64,000 nucleotides of DNA from Rhodoferax sp. (GCF_030653815.1 NZ_JAURYQ010000031.1:62001-126000); one strand, 5' to 3'; positions 37,087 to 46,522 are shown, counted from the first letter of the stretch. Notes: generated by a model from the letters alone, not told the origin. Numbers and translations: made by a program.

Positions 37087-37986
37087 TCAGCCGGGCAGAA
37101 CCCGCTCACCCCCCAGCGCTTCGAGCAGCGCCGGCAGCGCCTTTTGCAGCTCAGCGGTGGCAATCGCCACGTCGGCGTCAAAGCCGTCGTCCTTGCCAGC
37201 GCTGGCGCCTTCAAACACCACGTCAAGAAAAGCCAGCTTTTTAAGCTGCAGGCCCTCGGTCAGCACAAAGGAAACGCGGTCGTTCCAGGTCAGGGCCAGG
37301 CGGGTGGGCATTTTGCCGCCCTCGATGTGCTGCTTGACCTCTTCGGTATCGAGCCTGTGGCGGGCATAACGCACTACCGCTTTGGATTCATCGGCGGCCT
37401 TGAGTTCACACTCCCGGTCCACGCTGAAGCCTTGCGGGGCTTCCTGGCTGACCAGCCAGTCGGCCATGGCGGCGCCCGGCGAGATCTGGGTGTCGATCAA
37501 ACTCAAGGCCAGGCCCGGCAGGCCTTGCACCAGCAGGGTGATCAGCTCGTCAGCACGGGCCTGACTGCCGGCATCGGTCACCAGCAACTGCGCTTCCCGG
37601 TCGAGCCAGACCCGGGTGCTGGACTGTTTGGTGAACGCCATCGGCAACAACTCTAACCGGATGTCGTCCTTCAGGTCACGAGTCTCCTTTTTGCCTGGTT
37701 TTCGGCCGGTGCTGGCTTCGATCTGGGCGACCCGCTCCTGGGCCTTGCGGTTGACCACCGAGGCGGGCAGGGCACGGACCTCAAGCATGAGCTTCAAAAT
37801 CCATTGGCCTGCCACCGCTTCCAGCAGCGGTCCGTTGGCCTCGCCACGCGGTGCCACCCACCCCACTGATTTTTCCTGACTGGCACCACATTCAACAAAA
37901 GGGTTGTCTTGCAGGCGGGCCTCCACTTGCTCGGCGGTCAGGCTCCAACCCGGAGCGATGCGGTACATGATGACATTCTTGAACAC
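37087..37986 (-). CDS. rdgC: Recombination-associated protein RdgC
   Basis: A 299-residue RdgC, a ring-forming DNA-binding protein that modulates RecA. The start FKNVIMYRIAPGWSLTAEQVEARL (GTG codon) and FVECGASQEKSVGWVAPRG are family hallmarks, as is LDREAQLLVTDAGSQARADELITLL. It converges with the rhodanese gene (27-base gap). Confidence 0.95.
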   Translation of the reverse strand: MFKNVIMYRIAPGWSLTAEQVEARLQDNPFVECGASQEKSVGWVAPRGEANGPLLEAVAGQWILKLMLEVRALPASVVNRKAQERVAQIEASTGRKPGKKETRDLKDDIRLELLPMAFTKQSSTRVWLDREAQLLVTDAGSQARADELITLLVQGLPGLALSLIDTQISPGAAMADWLVSQEAPQGFSVDRECELKAADESKAVVRYARHRLDTEEVKQHIEGGKMPTRLALTWNDRVSFVLTEGLQLKKLAFLDVVFEGASAGKDDGFDADVAIATAELQKALPALLEALGGERVLPG

Positions 37987-38172
37987 AGAGAACTTTCTAA
38001 AGATAACGACAATGCGAAACCGCCAATCATCCCATTAATTCCGGAAAAAACGGGCTGAAAAACTTTACAAAGCTTTCACGCATCCTTATGGTCGCGATAC
38101 ACAGGCGGCGCACACTTCTCTTCACGCCGATGCCACTTTCTGGTCATTGGTCTTAACTTGAAGGACATGACG

Positions 38173-38733
38173 ATGAAAACCAATCTCAAAATTTCCCTGG
38201 TTGCCGGTTTGCTGATGGCTGCCGGCTTGGCTTATTCACAAGGCCCCATGGGGGGTGCGCCCTGCGATATGTCAGGCCCCCATGGCATGATGCAAGGTCA
38301 AGGCATGATGCAAGGTCAAGGCATGAGCCAGCGTGGCATGGGCAAGATGGATCCAGCCAAGATGCAGGTCATGATGGACAAGCGCCATGCAGCCCTGAAA
38401 GCGCAACTCAAGATCACCCCGACGCAAGAAGCGGCCTGGACCGACTTTCTGGCCAGTCACAAAGGTCCTGCCGGCATGAAAGGCCAGCCTGCGGCCATGC
38501 CTGACATGAGCAAGCTCACCACGCCCGAGCGCCTGGACAAAATGAAAGAGCTGCGTGCCCAGCACATGGGCGAGATGACCGCCGCCATGGACCAGCGCGC
38601 CATGTCAACCAAGGCGTTTTATGCGGTGCTGACACCGGAACAGCAAAAGGTGTTTGATGCCCATGCCATGCAAGGCCGCGGGTCACACAAAGGCATGCAT
38701 GGTGGCAAGGGCATGATGCAACCCAAAGTCTGA
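38173..38733 (+). CDS. Spy/CpxP-like periplasmic protein, Met-rich
   Basis: A 186-residue exported protein. ATG 38173 is chosen because AAGGA lies seven bases upstream. After the signal peptide the mature protein has a methionine/glycine/glutamine-rich stretch, then LTxxQ-type motifs of the Spy/CpxP family (LKITPTQEAAWTDFLASHKG and AVLTPEQQKVFDAH). The C-terminal tail is rich in His, Met, Gly and Lys (RGSHKGMHGGKGMMQ). Spy-type proteins act as ATP-independent chaperones in the periplasm, often induced by metal stress. The Met- and His-rich segments hint at copper binding; that is speculative. A strong terminator follows. Confidence 0.85.
   Translation: MKTNLKISLVAGLLMAAGLAYSQGPMGGAPCDMSGPHGMMQGQGMMQGQGMSQRGMGKMDPAKMQVMMDKRHAALKAQLKITPTQEAAWTDFLASHKGPAGMKGQPAAMPDMSKLTTPERLDKMKELRAQHMGEMTAAMDQRAMSTKAFYAVLTPEQQKVFDAHAMQGRGSHKGMHGGKGMMQPKV
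38284..38319 (+). repeat. 18-base tandem duplication inside the Spy-like gene
   Basis: GGCATGATGCAAGGTCAA occurs twice in tandem (38284-38301 and 38302-38319), followed by a partial third copy (GGCATGAG). It is in frame and encodes the repeat GMMQGQ. Confidence 0.95.
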
Positions 38734-38760
38734 GTTTTGACAAGCCGGGTTGTTGGCGCC

Positions 38761-38812
38761 AGACCCTCAGGGGCGGCATTCGCAAAGCGCGGATGCCGCC
38801 CCTGGTCTTTTT
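38761..38812 (+). terminator. Strong terminator after the Spy-like gene
   Basis: AGGGGCGGCAT ... ATGCCGCCCCT forms an 11-base stem, extended outward by AGACC/GGTCT, and is followed by a T run (TCTTTTT). Confidence 0.9.
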
Positions 38813-38875
38813 GGACCCGCAACGGCCCGCTTGCCCGCTTATGGCAATATTCGCCTGTTTCAATTTTTACCAGCC

Positions 38876-39718
38876 ATGTCCAACTCTTTGCCATCTGCCC
38901 GAAATCCGGCTTCCTCCAGCGCCTCGATCATCGTCCGTACCATTGGCACGGCTCAGCCGATCTCGTGGTTGCTCAGGGCCTGGCATGACCTGATGCGCTG
39001 CGGCTGGATCAGCGTTTTGCACGGGGTGGCGATCGCACTGATTGGCGCGCTCATGCTGTGGCTGGCGCATGATCGTTTCTGGTTCATGGCGGGTGCGTTC
39101 TCGGGTTTTTTGTTGGTGGGCCCGGTGCTGGCCACCAGCCTGTATGCCTTGAGCCGTGGTCTGGAGCGTGGTGACAAACCCGGTTTGGCCAAGGTGCTGG
39201 AAACCTGGCTCAACTGGAAACATGGCCGGGTGCAAGCCTGGGGCGAGGCGCAATGGCGCCTGGTGCAGTTTGGTGTCTTGCTGGCGCTGGCGGGCACCGC
39301 CTGGGTACTTGTTTCTGCGGGGCTGATCACCTGGCTGGCACCTGTGCCCATCACCTCGCCCTTGGTTTTTATTGAACAGGTGGTGTTGGCCAGGGAGGGT
39401 TGGCTGTTCGAGATCTGGCTGGCCCTGGGTGGGGCGCTGGTAGCCCCCATTTTTGCCTCGACGGTCATCACCATCCCCTTGTTGTTGGACCGTCAGGTCA
39501 GCATCGGGCAGGCCATCGCGGCGAGCTGGCAGGTGATCTTTGCCAACCCGGTGCCCATGGCCTTTTGGGGTGCCCTCATCATGCTGCTGACCTTGTTGGG
39601 TTTTGCCACGGCCCTCATCGGCCTGGTGCTGCTGGTACCGCTGCTCGGCCATGCCAGCTGGCACGCTTACCGCGACCTGCTGGACGTGTCTGCCTTGCCG
39701 GAACAGGAGCAGCGCTGA
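38876..39718 (+). CDS. DUF2189-like multi-pass membrane protein
   Basis: A 280-residue integral membrane protein. The N-terminal WLLRAWHDLMRCGWISVLHGVAIALIGALMLW resembles the DUF2189 family (predicted integral membrane protein), with about six helices and a conserved ending GHASWHAYRDLLD. Function unknown. ATG 38876 was chosen; the track's 322-residue form extends into the preceding terminator. Its stop overlaps the start of the next gene (TGATG). Confidence 0.8.
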   Translation: MSNSLPSARNPASSSASIIVRTIGTAQPISWLLRAWHDLMRCGWISVLHGVAIALIGALMLWLAHDRFWFMAGAFSGFLLVGPVLATSLYALSRGLERGDKPGLAKVLETWLNWKHGRVQAWGEAQWRLVQFGVLLALAGTAWVLVSAGLITWLAPVPITSPLVFIEQVVLAREGWLFEIWLALGGALVAPIFASTVITIPLLLDRQVSIGQAIAASWQVIFANPVPMAFWGALIMLLTLLGFATALIGLVLLVPLLGHASWHAYRDLLDVSALPEQEQR

Positions 39719-39930
39719 TGTTTGGTTTTACCGAGGAGCAAATCGCCGCCTTTGGCATGACTTTTGGCGTCGGTGGCCTGATGCTCTACATGTTGTTCAT
39801 CATTGGCCAGTTGGCCTGGGAGTCCAAGGCGGGCAAGTTTGGCTTTTTTGTCATGATGCTGGGACTGGCCTTTGGCATGGTGGGTTTTGTTGCCAAGTAC
39901 ATGATCCAGTGGCTGATGGGGATTAAGTAG
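39718..39930 (+). CDS. Small two-helix membrane protein (DUF2788-like)
   Basis: A 70-residue protein starting MFGFTEEQIAAFGMTFGVGGLMLYMLFIIGQLAWESKAGKFG, with two membrane helices. It resembles the DUF2788 family seen next to DUF2189 genes in betaproteobacteria; that resemblance is from memory. The start overlaps the previous stop, indicating an operon. Function unknown. Confidence 0.8.
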   Translation: MFGFTEEQIAAFGMTFGVGGLMLYMLFIIGQLAWESKAGKFGFFVMMLGLAFGMVGFVAKYMIQWLMGIK

Positions 39931-40509
39931 TCAGCCAAAAGGCCGAACTCCGATCAGCAGGCCGTGCAGCCAGAGCGTAAACGCGATCCAGAGCGCGACC
40001 CCCAGCGCCACGGTAATGCCAGTTGCGCCCGTGTTGCCCTGTGAATACCGTGTGTCACCCTGCTCGTCACGTTTTTTGGCAGCCAGGAAAACCAGAACTG
40101 ACCAAACCAGAAACGTGCCAAACAAGATGACATGGGCCAGGTTGCCGTTGGCCAGCAAATGGGCCAGCGCCCAGAGCATCACGGCAGCCGTCATGGGGTG
40201 GTGCAGGCGTGCCTTGATCCGGTTGCCCGGCACGTAAGCAGCGGCCAGCAGCACAAAGCTCAACAAGGTCAACAACAGCGCCAGATGGCGCAGCGCCAGC
40301 GGCGGGCTCCACAGCTGTACCGGCATTTGCCGCGCCTGACCAAAGCCCCATGTGATCAGAACAAACCCCAGCAAGGACAGCAGTGTGTACAGCGCACGCC
40401 AGCGCAAAGCCCCCAGCCTGGCCCGGGTGCGGGTACGCCAGCCGTCGGCCACGATCCGCACCGAATGCGTGCCCACAAACAGCAACAGCCCCAGGATCAG
40501 GTAAAGCAT
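39931..40509 (-). CDS. NnrU family membrane protein
   Basis: A 192-residue protein with about six helices and the NnrU signatures LLLFVGTHSVRIVADGWRTR near the start and NRIKARLHHPMTAAVMLWALAHLLANGNLAH in the middle. NnrU is linked to denitrification in some alphaproteobacteria; the domain also occurs in isoprenylcysteine methyltransferase-like proteins. ATG 40509 gives the natural start at the first membrane helix; the track ORF extends upstream without support. Its stop directly abuts the preceding gene's stop. Confidence 0.87.
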   Translation of the reverse strand: MLYLILGLLLFVGTHSVRIVADGWRTRTRARLGALRWRALYTLLSLLGFVLITWGFGQARQMPVQLWSPPLALRHLALLLTLLSFVLLAAAYVPGNRIKARLHHPMTAAVMLWALAHLLANGNLAHVILFGTFLVWSVLVFLAAKKRDEQGDTRYSQGNTGATGITVALGVALWIAFTLWLHGLLIGVRPFG

Positions 40510-40600
40510 AGGACGCGTGGTGATCTTTCGCTCAAAGCGTGCGACGTGGATGAAACAAGCTTTTGATTTGACCACAGGCTGGGCATCCCCAGCATCAAGG

Positions 40601-42187
40601 CTAGACGCCGCAGGCCGCACCGTCGCTGCGCGGATCGGCAGCGCCTTCGATCAGGCCAGTGGGGTGGCGTACCAGGGCGCCGGCATGACCCATGGTGTCG
40701 CTGAAGGCTTCGTCCAGCAGCTCGACCTGATGCCCCGCCGCTTTGAGGGACGCCACCAGCGCCGGGGCGAATCGGTTCTCCAGCTTCAGTGAGGTACTGA
40801 CATCACCCCAGGTGCGGCCCAGCAGCCAGCGCGGTGCTGTCACCGCTTGCTGCAAGCTTTGCCCAAAGCGCGCATAGCGGGTGAACACCGCTGCCTGGGT
40901 TTGCGGCTGGCCCTCACCACCCATGGTGCCGTAAGGCATGACGCGGCCGTCATCAAACAAGGCCAGCGATGGATTCAGGGTGTGAAAGGGTTTGTGGCCG
41001 GGCTCCAGCGTGTTCAGGGCGCTTGGGTCGAGCGAGAAACTGGTGCCCCGGTTTTGCCAGGTCACACCCGTGTCTTGCAGTACCACGCCAGAACCAAACT
41101 CCCAGTACACACTTTGAATGAAACTGACCGAGCGCCCTTTGTTGTCAATGGCGCCCATCCAGATCGTGTCGCCGGGTGCCGCCATGTCGGGCCAAGGCAG
41201 CGCCTGCTGTGGGTCAATCTGGCTGGCCAGCGCGTCCAGCGCCTCGGGGGTGAGAAAACTCTTGGGGTCGGCGGGCAGGCGCCTGGGGTCGGTGACCACG
41301 CGGTCGCGCACCCGGAAAGCACGCTTGGTCGATTCCACCAGGCCGTGCAGGTGGGCAAAACCCTCGCCCTCGGTCACCCCCAGTCGCTCAAACAGCCCCA
41401 GAATCATCAGTGCCGACAAGCCCTGGGTGGGTGGCGGCAAGTTGTAGACCGTGCAGTCATTCAGGCGCACCGCCAAGGGTTCCACAATCTGGGCGTGGTA
41501 GGCCGCCAGGTCGGCGGTGCGCAGCGGGCTGCCGACCCGCTCTAGCTCGGCCCCCATGCGCTGGGCCAGCTCGCCACGGTAAAAATCATCCAGCCCGCGC
41601 TCGGCCAGCGTCGCCAGGGTGCGACCCACGGCCGGCTGCTTGAGCACGTGGCCCACAGGTGGCGGCAAACCATTGACCAGATAGGTGTCGGCAAAACCGG
41701 GCGCGTCTTTGAGGCCGTCAAACTTTTGCTGGGTGAGCTGCGCCTGGCTGGCCGTCACGGCCACGCCGTCGTGCGCATGGCGTATGGCGTCGGCCAGCAG
41801 CCTTGAGAGCGGCAGGGCCTGGCCCCACGGTGCCGCCACCTCCAGCGCCTTGGCCCAGCCGCCCACGGTGCCAGCGACGGTGAGCGCTGCTTTGGGGCCG
41901 CGTGACGGAATCGCATCCAGGCCGTCATAAAAGGCCCGGTCCGCCAGACCGGCCGCAAAGCCGCAGGCGTCAATGGCCACCGGGGGTTTGCCCGGCTCAT
42001 GGATCAGCCAGAAGCCATCGCCACCCAGGGCGTTCATGTGCGGATAAACCACGGCAATGGCGGCGGCTGCTGCCACCATGGCCTCGACCGCGTTGCCACC
42101 GTCGCGCAGCACATCGCGGCCCGCTTGCGCCGCCAGGTGGTGGGGGGCTACCTGCATGCCGCCCAGGGCGGTGCGTGTGTGAATCAT
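40601..42187 (-). CDS. Gamma-glutamyltransferase family protein
   Basis: A 528-residue Ntn-hydrolase-type protein. The N-terminal APHHLAAQAGRDVLRDGGNAVEAMVAAAAAIAVVYPHMNALGGDGFWLIH is typical of the family. The self-cleavage site seems to lie in APGDTIWMGAIDNKGRSVSFIQS, with a Thr as the new N-terminal nucleophile. GTMGGEGQPQTQAAVFTRYARFG is the usual C-terminal motif. No signal peptide is visible, and the catalytic surroundings differ from classical GGT (TTH), so it may be an acylase or act on another gamma-glutamyl or amide substrate. It stands alone. Confidence 0.87.
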   Translation of the reverse strand: MIHTRTALGGMQVAPHHLAAQAGRDVLRDGGNAVEAMVAAAAAIAVVYPHMNALGGDGFWLIHEPGKPPVAIDACGFAAGLADRAFYDGLDAIPSRGPKAALTVAGTVGGWAKALEVAAPWGQALPLSRLLADAIRHAHDGVAVTASQAQLTQQKFDGLKDAPGFADTYLVNGLPPPVGHVLKQPAVGRTLATLAERGLDDFYRGELAQRMGAELERVGSPLRTADLAAYHAQIVEPLAVRLNDCTVYNLPPPTQGLSALMILGLFERLGVTEGEGFAHLHGLVESTKRAFRVRDRVVTDPRRLPADPKSFLTPEALDALASQIDPQQALPWPDMAAPGDTIWMGAIDNKGRSVSFIQSVYWEFGSGVVLQDTGVTWQNRGTSFSLDPSALNTLEPGHKPFHTLNPSLALFDDGRVMPYGTMGGEGQPQTQAAVFTRYARFGQSLQQAVTAPRWLLGRTWGDVSTSLKLENRFAPALVASLKAAGHQVELLDEAFSDTMGHAGALVRHPTGLIEGAADPRSDGAACGV

Positions 42188-42206
42188 GGGAGTCTCCTTG
42201 GAAAAA

Positions 42207-42309
42207 CTTGCGGGTCAGACCACTCGCGCAGTGACGTGCTCTGACCCCAACTCGGGTGATAGGCTTGCGGGTCAGACCACTCGCGCAGCGACGTGCTCTG
42301 ACCCCAACT
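42207..42309. repeat. Two tandem 46-base hairpin elements (GGTCAGA family)
   Basis: A 46-base unit is present twice (42207-42252 and 42264-42309) with one mismatch. Each unit contains an inverted repeat GGGTCAGA ... TCTGACCC that would fold into a hairpin. A related element is found at 46523-46556. This looks like a dispersed REP-like sequence. Confidence 0.9.
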
Positions 42310-42332
42310 GATTAATGAAGATGTCATGGTCT

Positions 42333-43169
42333 CTAGCTCAGCAAGCCGTAAAACATGCGCAGCGAGGTCAGCGTCAGAAACAGGGCAAACACCTGGCGCA
42401 AACGCCGGGCATCAATGGCATGGGCCAGCCGCGCACCCCAGGCCGTGGTCACCATGGTGGCCGGCACGATCAGCGCCATGCCCAGAAAATTGACATACCC
42501 CACGCTGGCTGGCGGCAGGTTGGGCACCCCCAAACCGTTGATGAGAAAGCCCAAAGCGCCCGGCAAACTGATGACCATGCCCAGCGTCGCCCCGGTACCC
42601 ACGGCGGTGTGCATGGGCGTGCGGTAGGCATTCAAGATAGGCACACTCAGGGTGCCGCCACCGATGCCCATGAGCGTGGAAATGCCGCCAATGGCGCCAC
42701 CGATCAGCGATGTGCCCACAGGCCCTGGCAGGCCGTCACCCAAAGAAAAACCGTCACGCTTGAACGCCATGTTGATCGCCACCAGCAGCGCCATCACCGC
42801 AAACACCGCCGTCAATACCCGCCCGCTGAGAAAACCGCTGAGCACCGAGCCCACCAGCACACCCACCACCACCGACGGCATGAGCTTTTTCAGCAAGGCC
42901 AGATCCAGGCTGCCGCGCTTGCGGTGCGCCCGCGACGACATGATGGATGTCGGAATGATGGTGGCCAGCGAGGTGCCCACCGTGACGTGCATGCGCACCG
43001 ATTCGTCAACGCCCAGCAGCGTAAACAAGTGATAGAGCACCGGCACGATGACAATGCCGCCGCCCACGCCCAGTAGCCCGGCCAGAATGCCCGCCACCAC
43101 GCCGGTCGCCAGCAAAGCCAGCGCCAGCCCGAGCAGCCAAGCCGCGCTGTAGTTGTTAAACAGTTCCAT
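42333..43169 (-). CDS. Sulfite exporter TauE/SafE family protein
   Basis: A 278-residue membrane protein with eight or so helices and two related halves marked by GILAGLLGVGGGIVIVPVLYH and GGAIGGISTLMGIGGGTLSVPIL, the TauE/SafE duplication. Family members export sulfite, sulfoacetate or related anions. ATG 43169 is chosen (MELFNNYSAAWLL); the longer track ORF overlaps the TRAP permease gene. The substrate is not known. Confidence 0.9.
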   Translation of the reverse strand: MELFNNYSAAWLLGLALALLATGVVAGILAGLLGVGGGIVIVPVLYHLFTLLGVDESVRMHVTVGTSLATIIPTSIMSSRAHRKRGSLDLALLKKLMPSVVVGVLVGSVLSGFLSGRVLTAVFAVMALLVAINMAFKRDGFSLGDGLPGPVGTSLIGGAIGGISTLMGIGGGTLSVPILNAYRTPMHTAVGTGATLGMVISLPGALGFLINGLGVPNLPPASVGYVNFLGMALIVPATMVTTAWGARLAHAIDARRLRQVFALFLTLTSLRMFYGLLS

Positions 43170-43189
43170 GCAAACGCCCTCGTTGAGGC

Positions 43190-44515
43190 TTACCAGCCAA
43201 TCGCCTGGGGCAACCACAATGCCACCTGGGGAAACTTGAACAAAATCACCAGCGCGACACCCTGCATGGCAATGAATGGCAGTACCCCTTTGTAAATGTC
43301 CTTGATCGAGATACCCACCGGCGCCACGCCTTTCAGGTAAAACAAGGCCCAGCCAAATGGAGGCGTCAAAAACGAGGACTGCAGATTGAGGGTGATCAAC
43401 ATGGCCAACCACACCGGGTCAACACCCTGCGCCAGCAAAATTGGCAAAAAAAGCGGCACCGCGATGTAGCTGATCTCGATCCACTCGATAAAAAACCCGA
43501 GCAGAAAAATCATCAGCATCATGAACCACACGGCGGTGTCGACACCCCCTGGCAGCATCTCGAACAGCCGGGCAATCAAGTCTTCACCATGGAGCCCGCG
43601 AAACGACAACGCAAACACCTGCGCCGCCATCAGGATGAACATCATCATGGCTGTGATTTTGCTGGTGTCGAGCGCCACGGCGTGCAGGGTTTTCCAATTC
43701 AAACGGCCTGACAGCGCGGTGATCAGCACGGCCCCCACCGCCCCCATGGAGGCGGCCTCGGTGGGGGCAGCCACCCCGCCCACAATCGAGCCCAGCACCG
43801 CCACCACCAGCATGATCGGCGGCACCACCACCTTGATAAACCGCACCCCGAGTTCCCGCCGGGTGACGTCGTTGCGCTCGGCCAGCGGAATCGGTGGCAT
43901 GGCGTTCGGGTCCAGCATGCCACGCACCAGCAGGTAGACGATGTAGAGCGCAGCCAGCATCATGCCCGGCCCCACCGCCGCCGCAAACAGCGTACCCACT
44001 GACAACTGCATGATGTCTGACAGCAAAATCAGGATCAGGCTGGGCGGAATGATTTGCCCCAGACAGCCCGAAGCACAAATCACCCCGCAGGCCAGACCTT
44101 TGTCGTAGCCGCGGCGCACCAGCGTGGGCAGCGCCAGCAGGCCCAGCGTGATCACCGTGGCCCCCACAATGCCGGTCGTGGCGCCCATGAGCACACCGAA
44201 CAACACAATGCCCACCCCCATGCCGCCGCGCAGGCCACCCGCAATGTGGCCCATGACATCCAGCAGGTCATCGGCCAGGCGCGACTTTTCTAGCATCACA
44301 CCCATGAACACAAAGAGCGGAATGGCCATCCACTGGTAACCCGCCACAATGCCGTAAAAACGTGCCGGCAGCAGACTGAACAACGAATCGCCAAAGCCCA
44401 GATAGCCAAAGACAAAGCCCACTGTGGCCAGGCTGGTGGCCACCGGAATACCGATCATCAGCAAGCAGAAAAAACCCACCAGCATCAAGATGGCGTAAGT
44501 CTGGGGTTCAAACAT
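43190..44515 (-). CDS. TRAP transporter large permease (DctM)
   Basis: A 441-residue DctM with about twelve helices. Conserved segments are GVLMGATTGIVGATVITLGLLALP, GCLGQIIPPSLILILL and LQSSFLTPPFGWALFYLKG. ATG 44515 (MFEPQTYAILMLVGFF) was chosen; it overlaps the 3' end of the small-permease gene by 8 bases. With the genes upstream it completes a DctPQM system. Confidence 0.95.
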   Translation of the reverse strand: MFEPQTYAILMLVGFFCLLMIGIPVATSLATVGFVFGYLGFGDSLFSLLPARFYGIVAGYQWMAIPLFVFMGVMLEKSRLADDLLDVMGHIAGGLRGGMGVGIVLFGVLMGATTGIVGATVITLGLLALPTLVRRGYDKGLACGVICASGCLGQIIPPSLILILLSDIMQLSVGTLFAAAVGPGMMLAALYIVYLLVRGMLDPNAMPPIPLAERNDVTRRELGVRFIKVVVPPIMLVVAVLGSIVGGVAAPTEAASMGAVGAVLITALSGRLNWKTLHAVALDTSKITAMMMFILMAAQVFALSFRGLHGEDLIARLFEMLPGGVDTAVWFMMLMIFLLGFFIEWIEISYIAVPLFLPILLAQGVDPVWLAMLITLNLQSSFLTPPFGWALFYLKGVAPVGISIKDIYKGVLPFIAMQGVALVILFKFPQVALWLPQAIGW

Positions 44516-45032
44516 CGTCCAACTCCCCTGGTGCCCGGTAGGTTTGCACAATGCGCATCAACTGCCCGGCCGACTGCAGCACCAGCAGGCTGTAGCCCAG
44601 CGGAATCAGCCCCTTCACCAACCATCTAAAGGGGATGCCACCGGGGTCTGGCGACTGTTCGTTGATGGCATAAGCCTGACCCACATAACCCAGTGACAGC
44701 ACCACAAAGAGCAGCGCCACCACCATGATCAACAGCACCGACACCACGTCCACCACATACTTGGCGCGGGTGCTGTAGCGCGCGTAAAACAGGTCTACCC
44801 GCACGTTGTCCCCACGCAAAAGCGCATGGCTCATGCCCAGCAAGATGAGTGCTGCCAGAAGATGCCACTCCAGCTCTTGCGCCCAGACCGACCCCAGACT
44901 GAACGCGTAGCGCAGCAGCACATTGACGGCAACCAGTGAGATCATGGCCAGCGCCACCCAGGCGGTCAGCTTGCCAATGTGGTCAATCGACGCTTCGATG
45001 CCGACAACGGCACGGGTGATCGTGTTCTGCAT
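44508..45032 (-). CDS. TRAP transporter small permease (DctQ)
   Basis: A 174-residue protein with four membrane helices. The DctQ hallmark VNVLLRYAFSLGSVWAQELEWHLLAALILLGMSHALLRGDNVRVDLFY is clear. ATG 45032 (MQNTITRAVVG) is chosen over the upstream track start, which would overlap the end of the binding-protein gene unnecessarily. Confidence 0.94.
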   Translation of the reverse strand: MQNTITRAVVGIEASIDHIGKLTAWVALAMISLVAVNVLLRYAFSLGSVWAQELEWHLLAALILLGMSHALLRGDNVRVDLFYARYSTRAKYVVDVVSVLLIMVVALLFVVLSLGYVGQAYAINEQSPDPGGIPFRWLVKGLIPLGYSLLVLQSAGQLMRIVQTYRAPGELDDV

Positions 45033-45048
45033 GGGTGGGACTCTGGGC

Positions 45049-46140
45049 TTAACCGCGCACGGTGCTGTGGTAAGCACCTTCGCTGACATCGGCCCAGCGT
45101 TGGTACTTGGCCATGAACGCCATGTAAGAGTCGTGCACCTTCTTGGTCATGGGGTCCTTGGCCACGGCTTCGGTCAGCACCTTGTCGGTTTCCGTCCGCA
45201 GCGCCTTGATCACGCCCTCAGGCAGCGGCTTGGCGATGACCTTCTGGTTCTTGATCAGGTCTTCCATGGCATCGGCATTGGCCTTCTGGCACCAGGCCTC
45301 GCTGATCACGTTGCAGGCTGCGGCGGCGTTTTGCACAATGGCCTGCAAGTCCTTGGGCAGCGTTTGCCAGGCCGCCTTGTTGATCAACAACTCGGACACC
45401 GTGGCCGACTCGTGCCAACCGGTGGTGTAGTAGTACTTGGCCGCCTTGTGTAGCCCCAGGCGACGGTCCTGGAACGGGCCAACAAACTCGGCCGCATCAA
45501 TCACGCCGCGCTCCAGCGCCGGGAAAATTTCACCGCCTGGCAGCACCTTCACATCGACACCCAGGTTGGCGTACACCTTGCCCGCCAGGCCGGGAATACG
45601 CATCTTCAAGCCCTTCAGGTCGGCCACGGTCTTGATCTCTTTTTTGAACCAGCCGGTCATCTGCACCCCGGTATTGCCACACGGCATGGCCACCATGCCA
45701 AAGGGCGCGTACACCTCGTTCCACAGGTCAATGCCGCCGCCGTCGTACAGCCAGCCGTTCATGCCCTGGAAGTTCATGCCAAAAGGCACCGCCGTGAAGT
45801 ACTGCGCGGCAAAGGTTTTGCCGGTCCAGAAATAGCTGTTGGCGTGGTTCATTTCCACTGTGCCGGCGCGTACGGCGTCAAAGCCCTCAAAGGCCGGGAT
45901 CAACTCACCCGCGCCAAACACCTGAATGTTGAGCCGACCATCAGACATCTCCTTGATGCGCTTGGCCAGGTCGGTGGCGCTGCCGGGGCCATCGAAGTAA
46001 AACGGCGACCCCTTGGGGTAGGCACTGGTCATTTTCCAGTTGAAAGTTCCCTTGCTTTGGGCTTGAACGAGCGACGGTGCGCTCAATACACCACCAGACA
46101 AGGCAGCGGTCGTGAGAAATTTGCGGCGAATCAGTGTCAT
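45049..46140 (-). CDS. TRAP transporter substrate-binding protein (DctP), Tat-exported
   Basis: A 363-residue periplasmic receptor. The twin-arginine signal MTLIRRKFLTTAALSGGVLSAPSLVQA is visible. The mature part starts FNWKMTSAYPKGSPFY and contains GLKMRIPGLAGKVYANLGVDVKVLPGGEIFPALERGVIDAAEFVGPFQD, typical of the DctP subfamily that binds 2-oxo acids and related carboxylates (TakP-like). The ligand is therefore likely a monocarboxylate or 2-oxo acid, possibly as a complex with a cation. Genes for both permeases follow on the same strand. Confidence 0.93.
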   Translation of the reverse strand: MTLIRRKFLTTAALSGGVLSAPSLVQAQSKGTFNWKMTSAYPKGSPFYFDGPGSATDLAKRIKEMSDGRLNIQVFGAGELIPAFEGFDAVRAGTVEMNHANSYFWTGKTFAAQYFTAVPFGMNFQGMNGWLYDGGGIDLWNEVYAPFGMVAMPCGNTGVQMTGWFKKEIKTVADLKGLKMRIPGLAGKVYANLGVDVKVLPGGEIFPALERGVIDAAEFVGPFQDRRLGLHKAAKYYYTTGWHESATVSELLINKAAWQTLPKDLQAIVQNAAAACNVISEAWCQKANADAMEDLIKNQKVIAKPLPEGVIKALRTETDKVLTEAVAKDPMTKKVHDSYMAFMAKYQRWADVSEGAYHSTVRG

Positions 46141-46522
46141 GTGAAATGGCTCCAGTTGCAATTGAGGGTTAACAGTCGTACGAAACCGTTTGTAAGGCGG
46201 TCTATCTACCCCTATGCAAAAGCCATGCCATCATAAAAATTGATTTAAGTTGTTGTTTTATAAGAGTTTATTTAAATAAAAAGGAAGCCCCTGAAAAGTC
46301 GCCGCACACGGAAAAAGCGAGTTTTTCAAAAAATGATTGTTTCGAATGTTTGTTAAATGAGGTCTTCAAGGTCATTTGTATGGTGATGAGCACCACTTTG
46401 GTTTGCTTGAGTTCGCGCAACGACTCAAAACAGCCACCAAAAATGACAATTGGCAACGAAGCCCCTCGGTGCACATCTAACGTGCACCTGCACCACAACG
46501 GGGTAAACCCTTAATCAGCTGA
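46141..46522. other. Intergenic stretch without a recognisable gene
   Basis: Between dctP and the hairpin element. It is AT-richer near 46230-46330 and presumably carries the promoter of the TRAP operon. The 76-codon ORF on the minus strand (46268-46498) has no recognisable domain and no good ribosome site, so I do not call it. Confidence 0.5.

Noticed and set aside
46268-46498. 76-codon minus-strand ORF after the TRAP operon
   Set aside because: No recognisable domain, no ribosome site, and located in a gap that probably holds a promoter.
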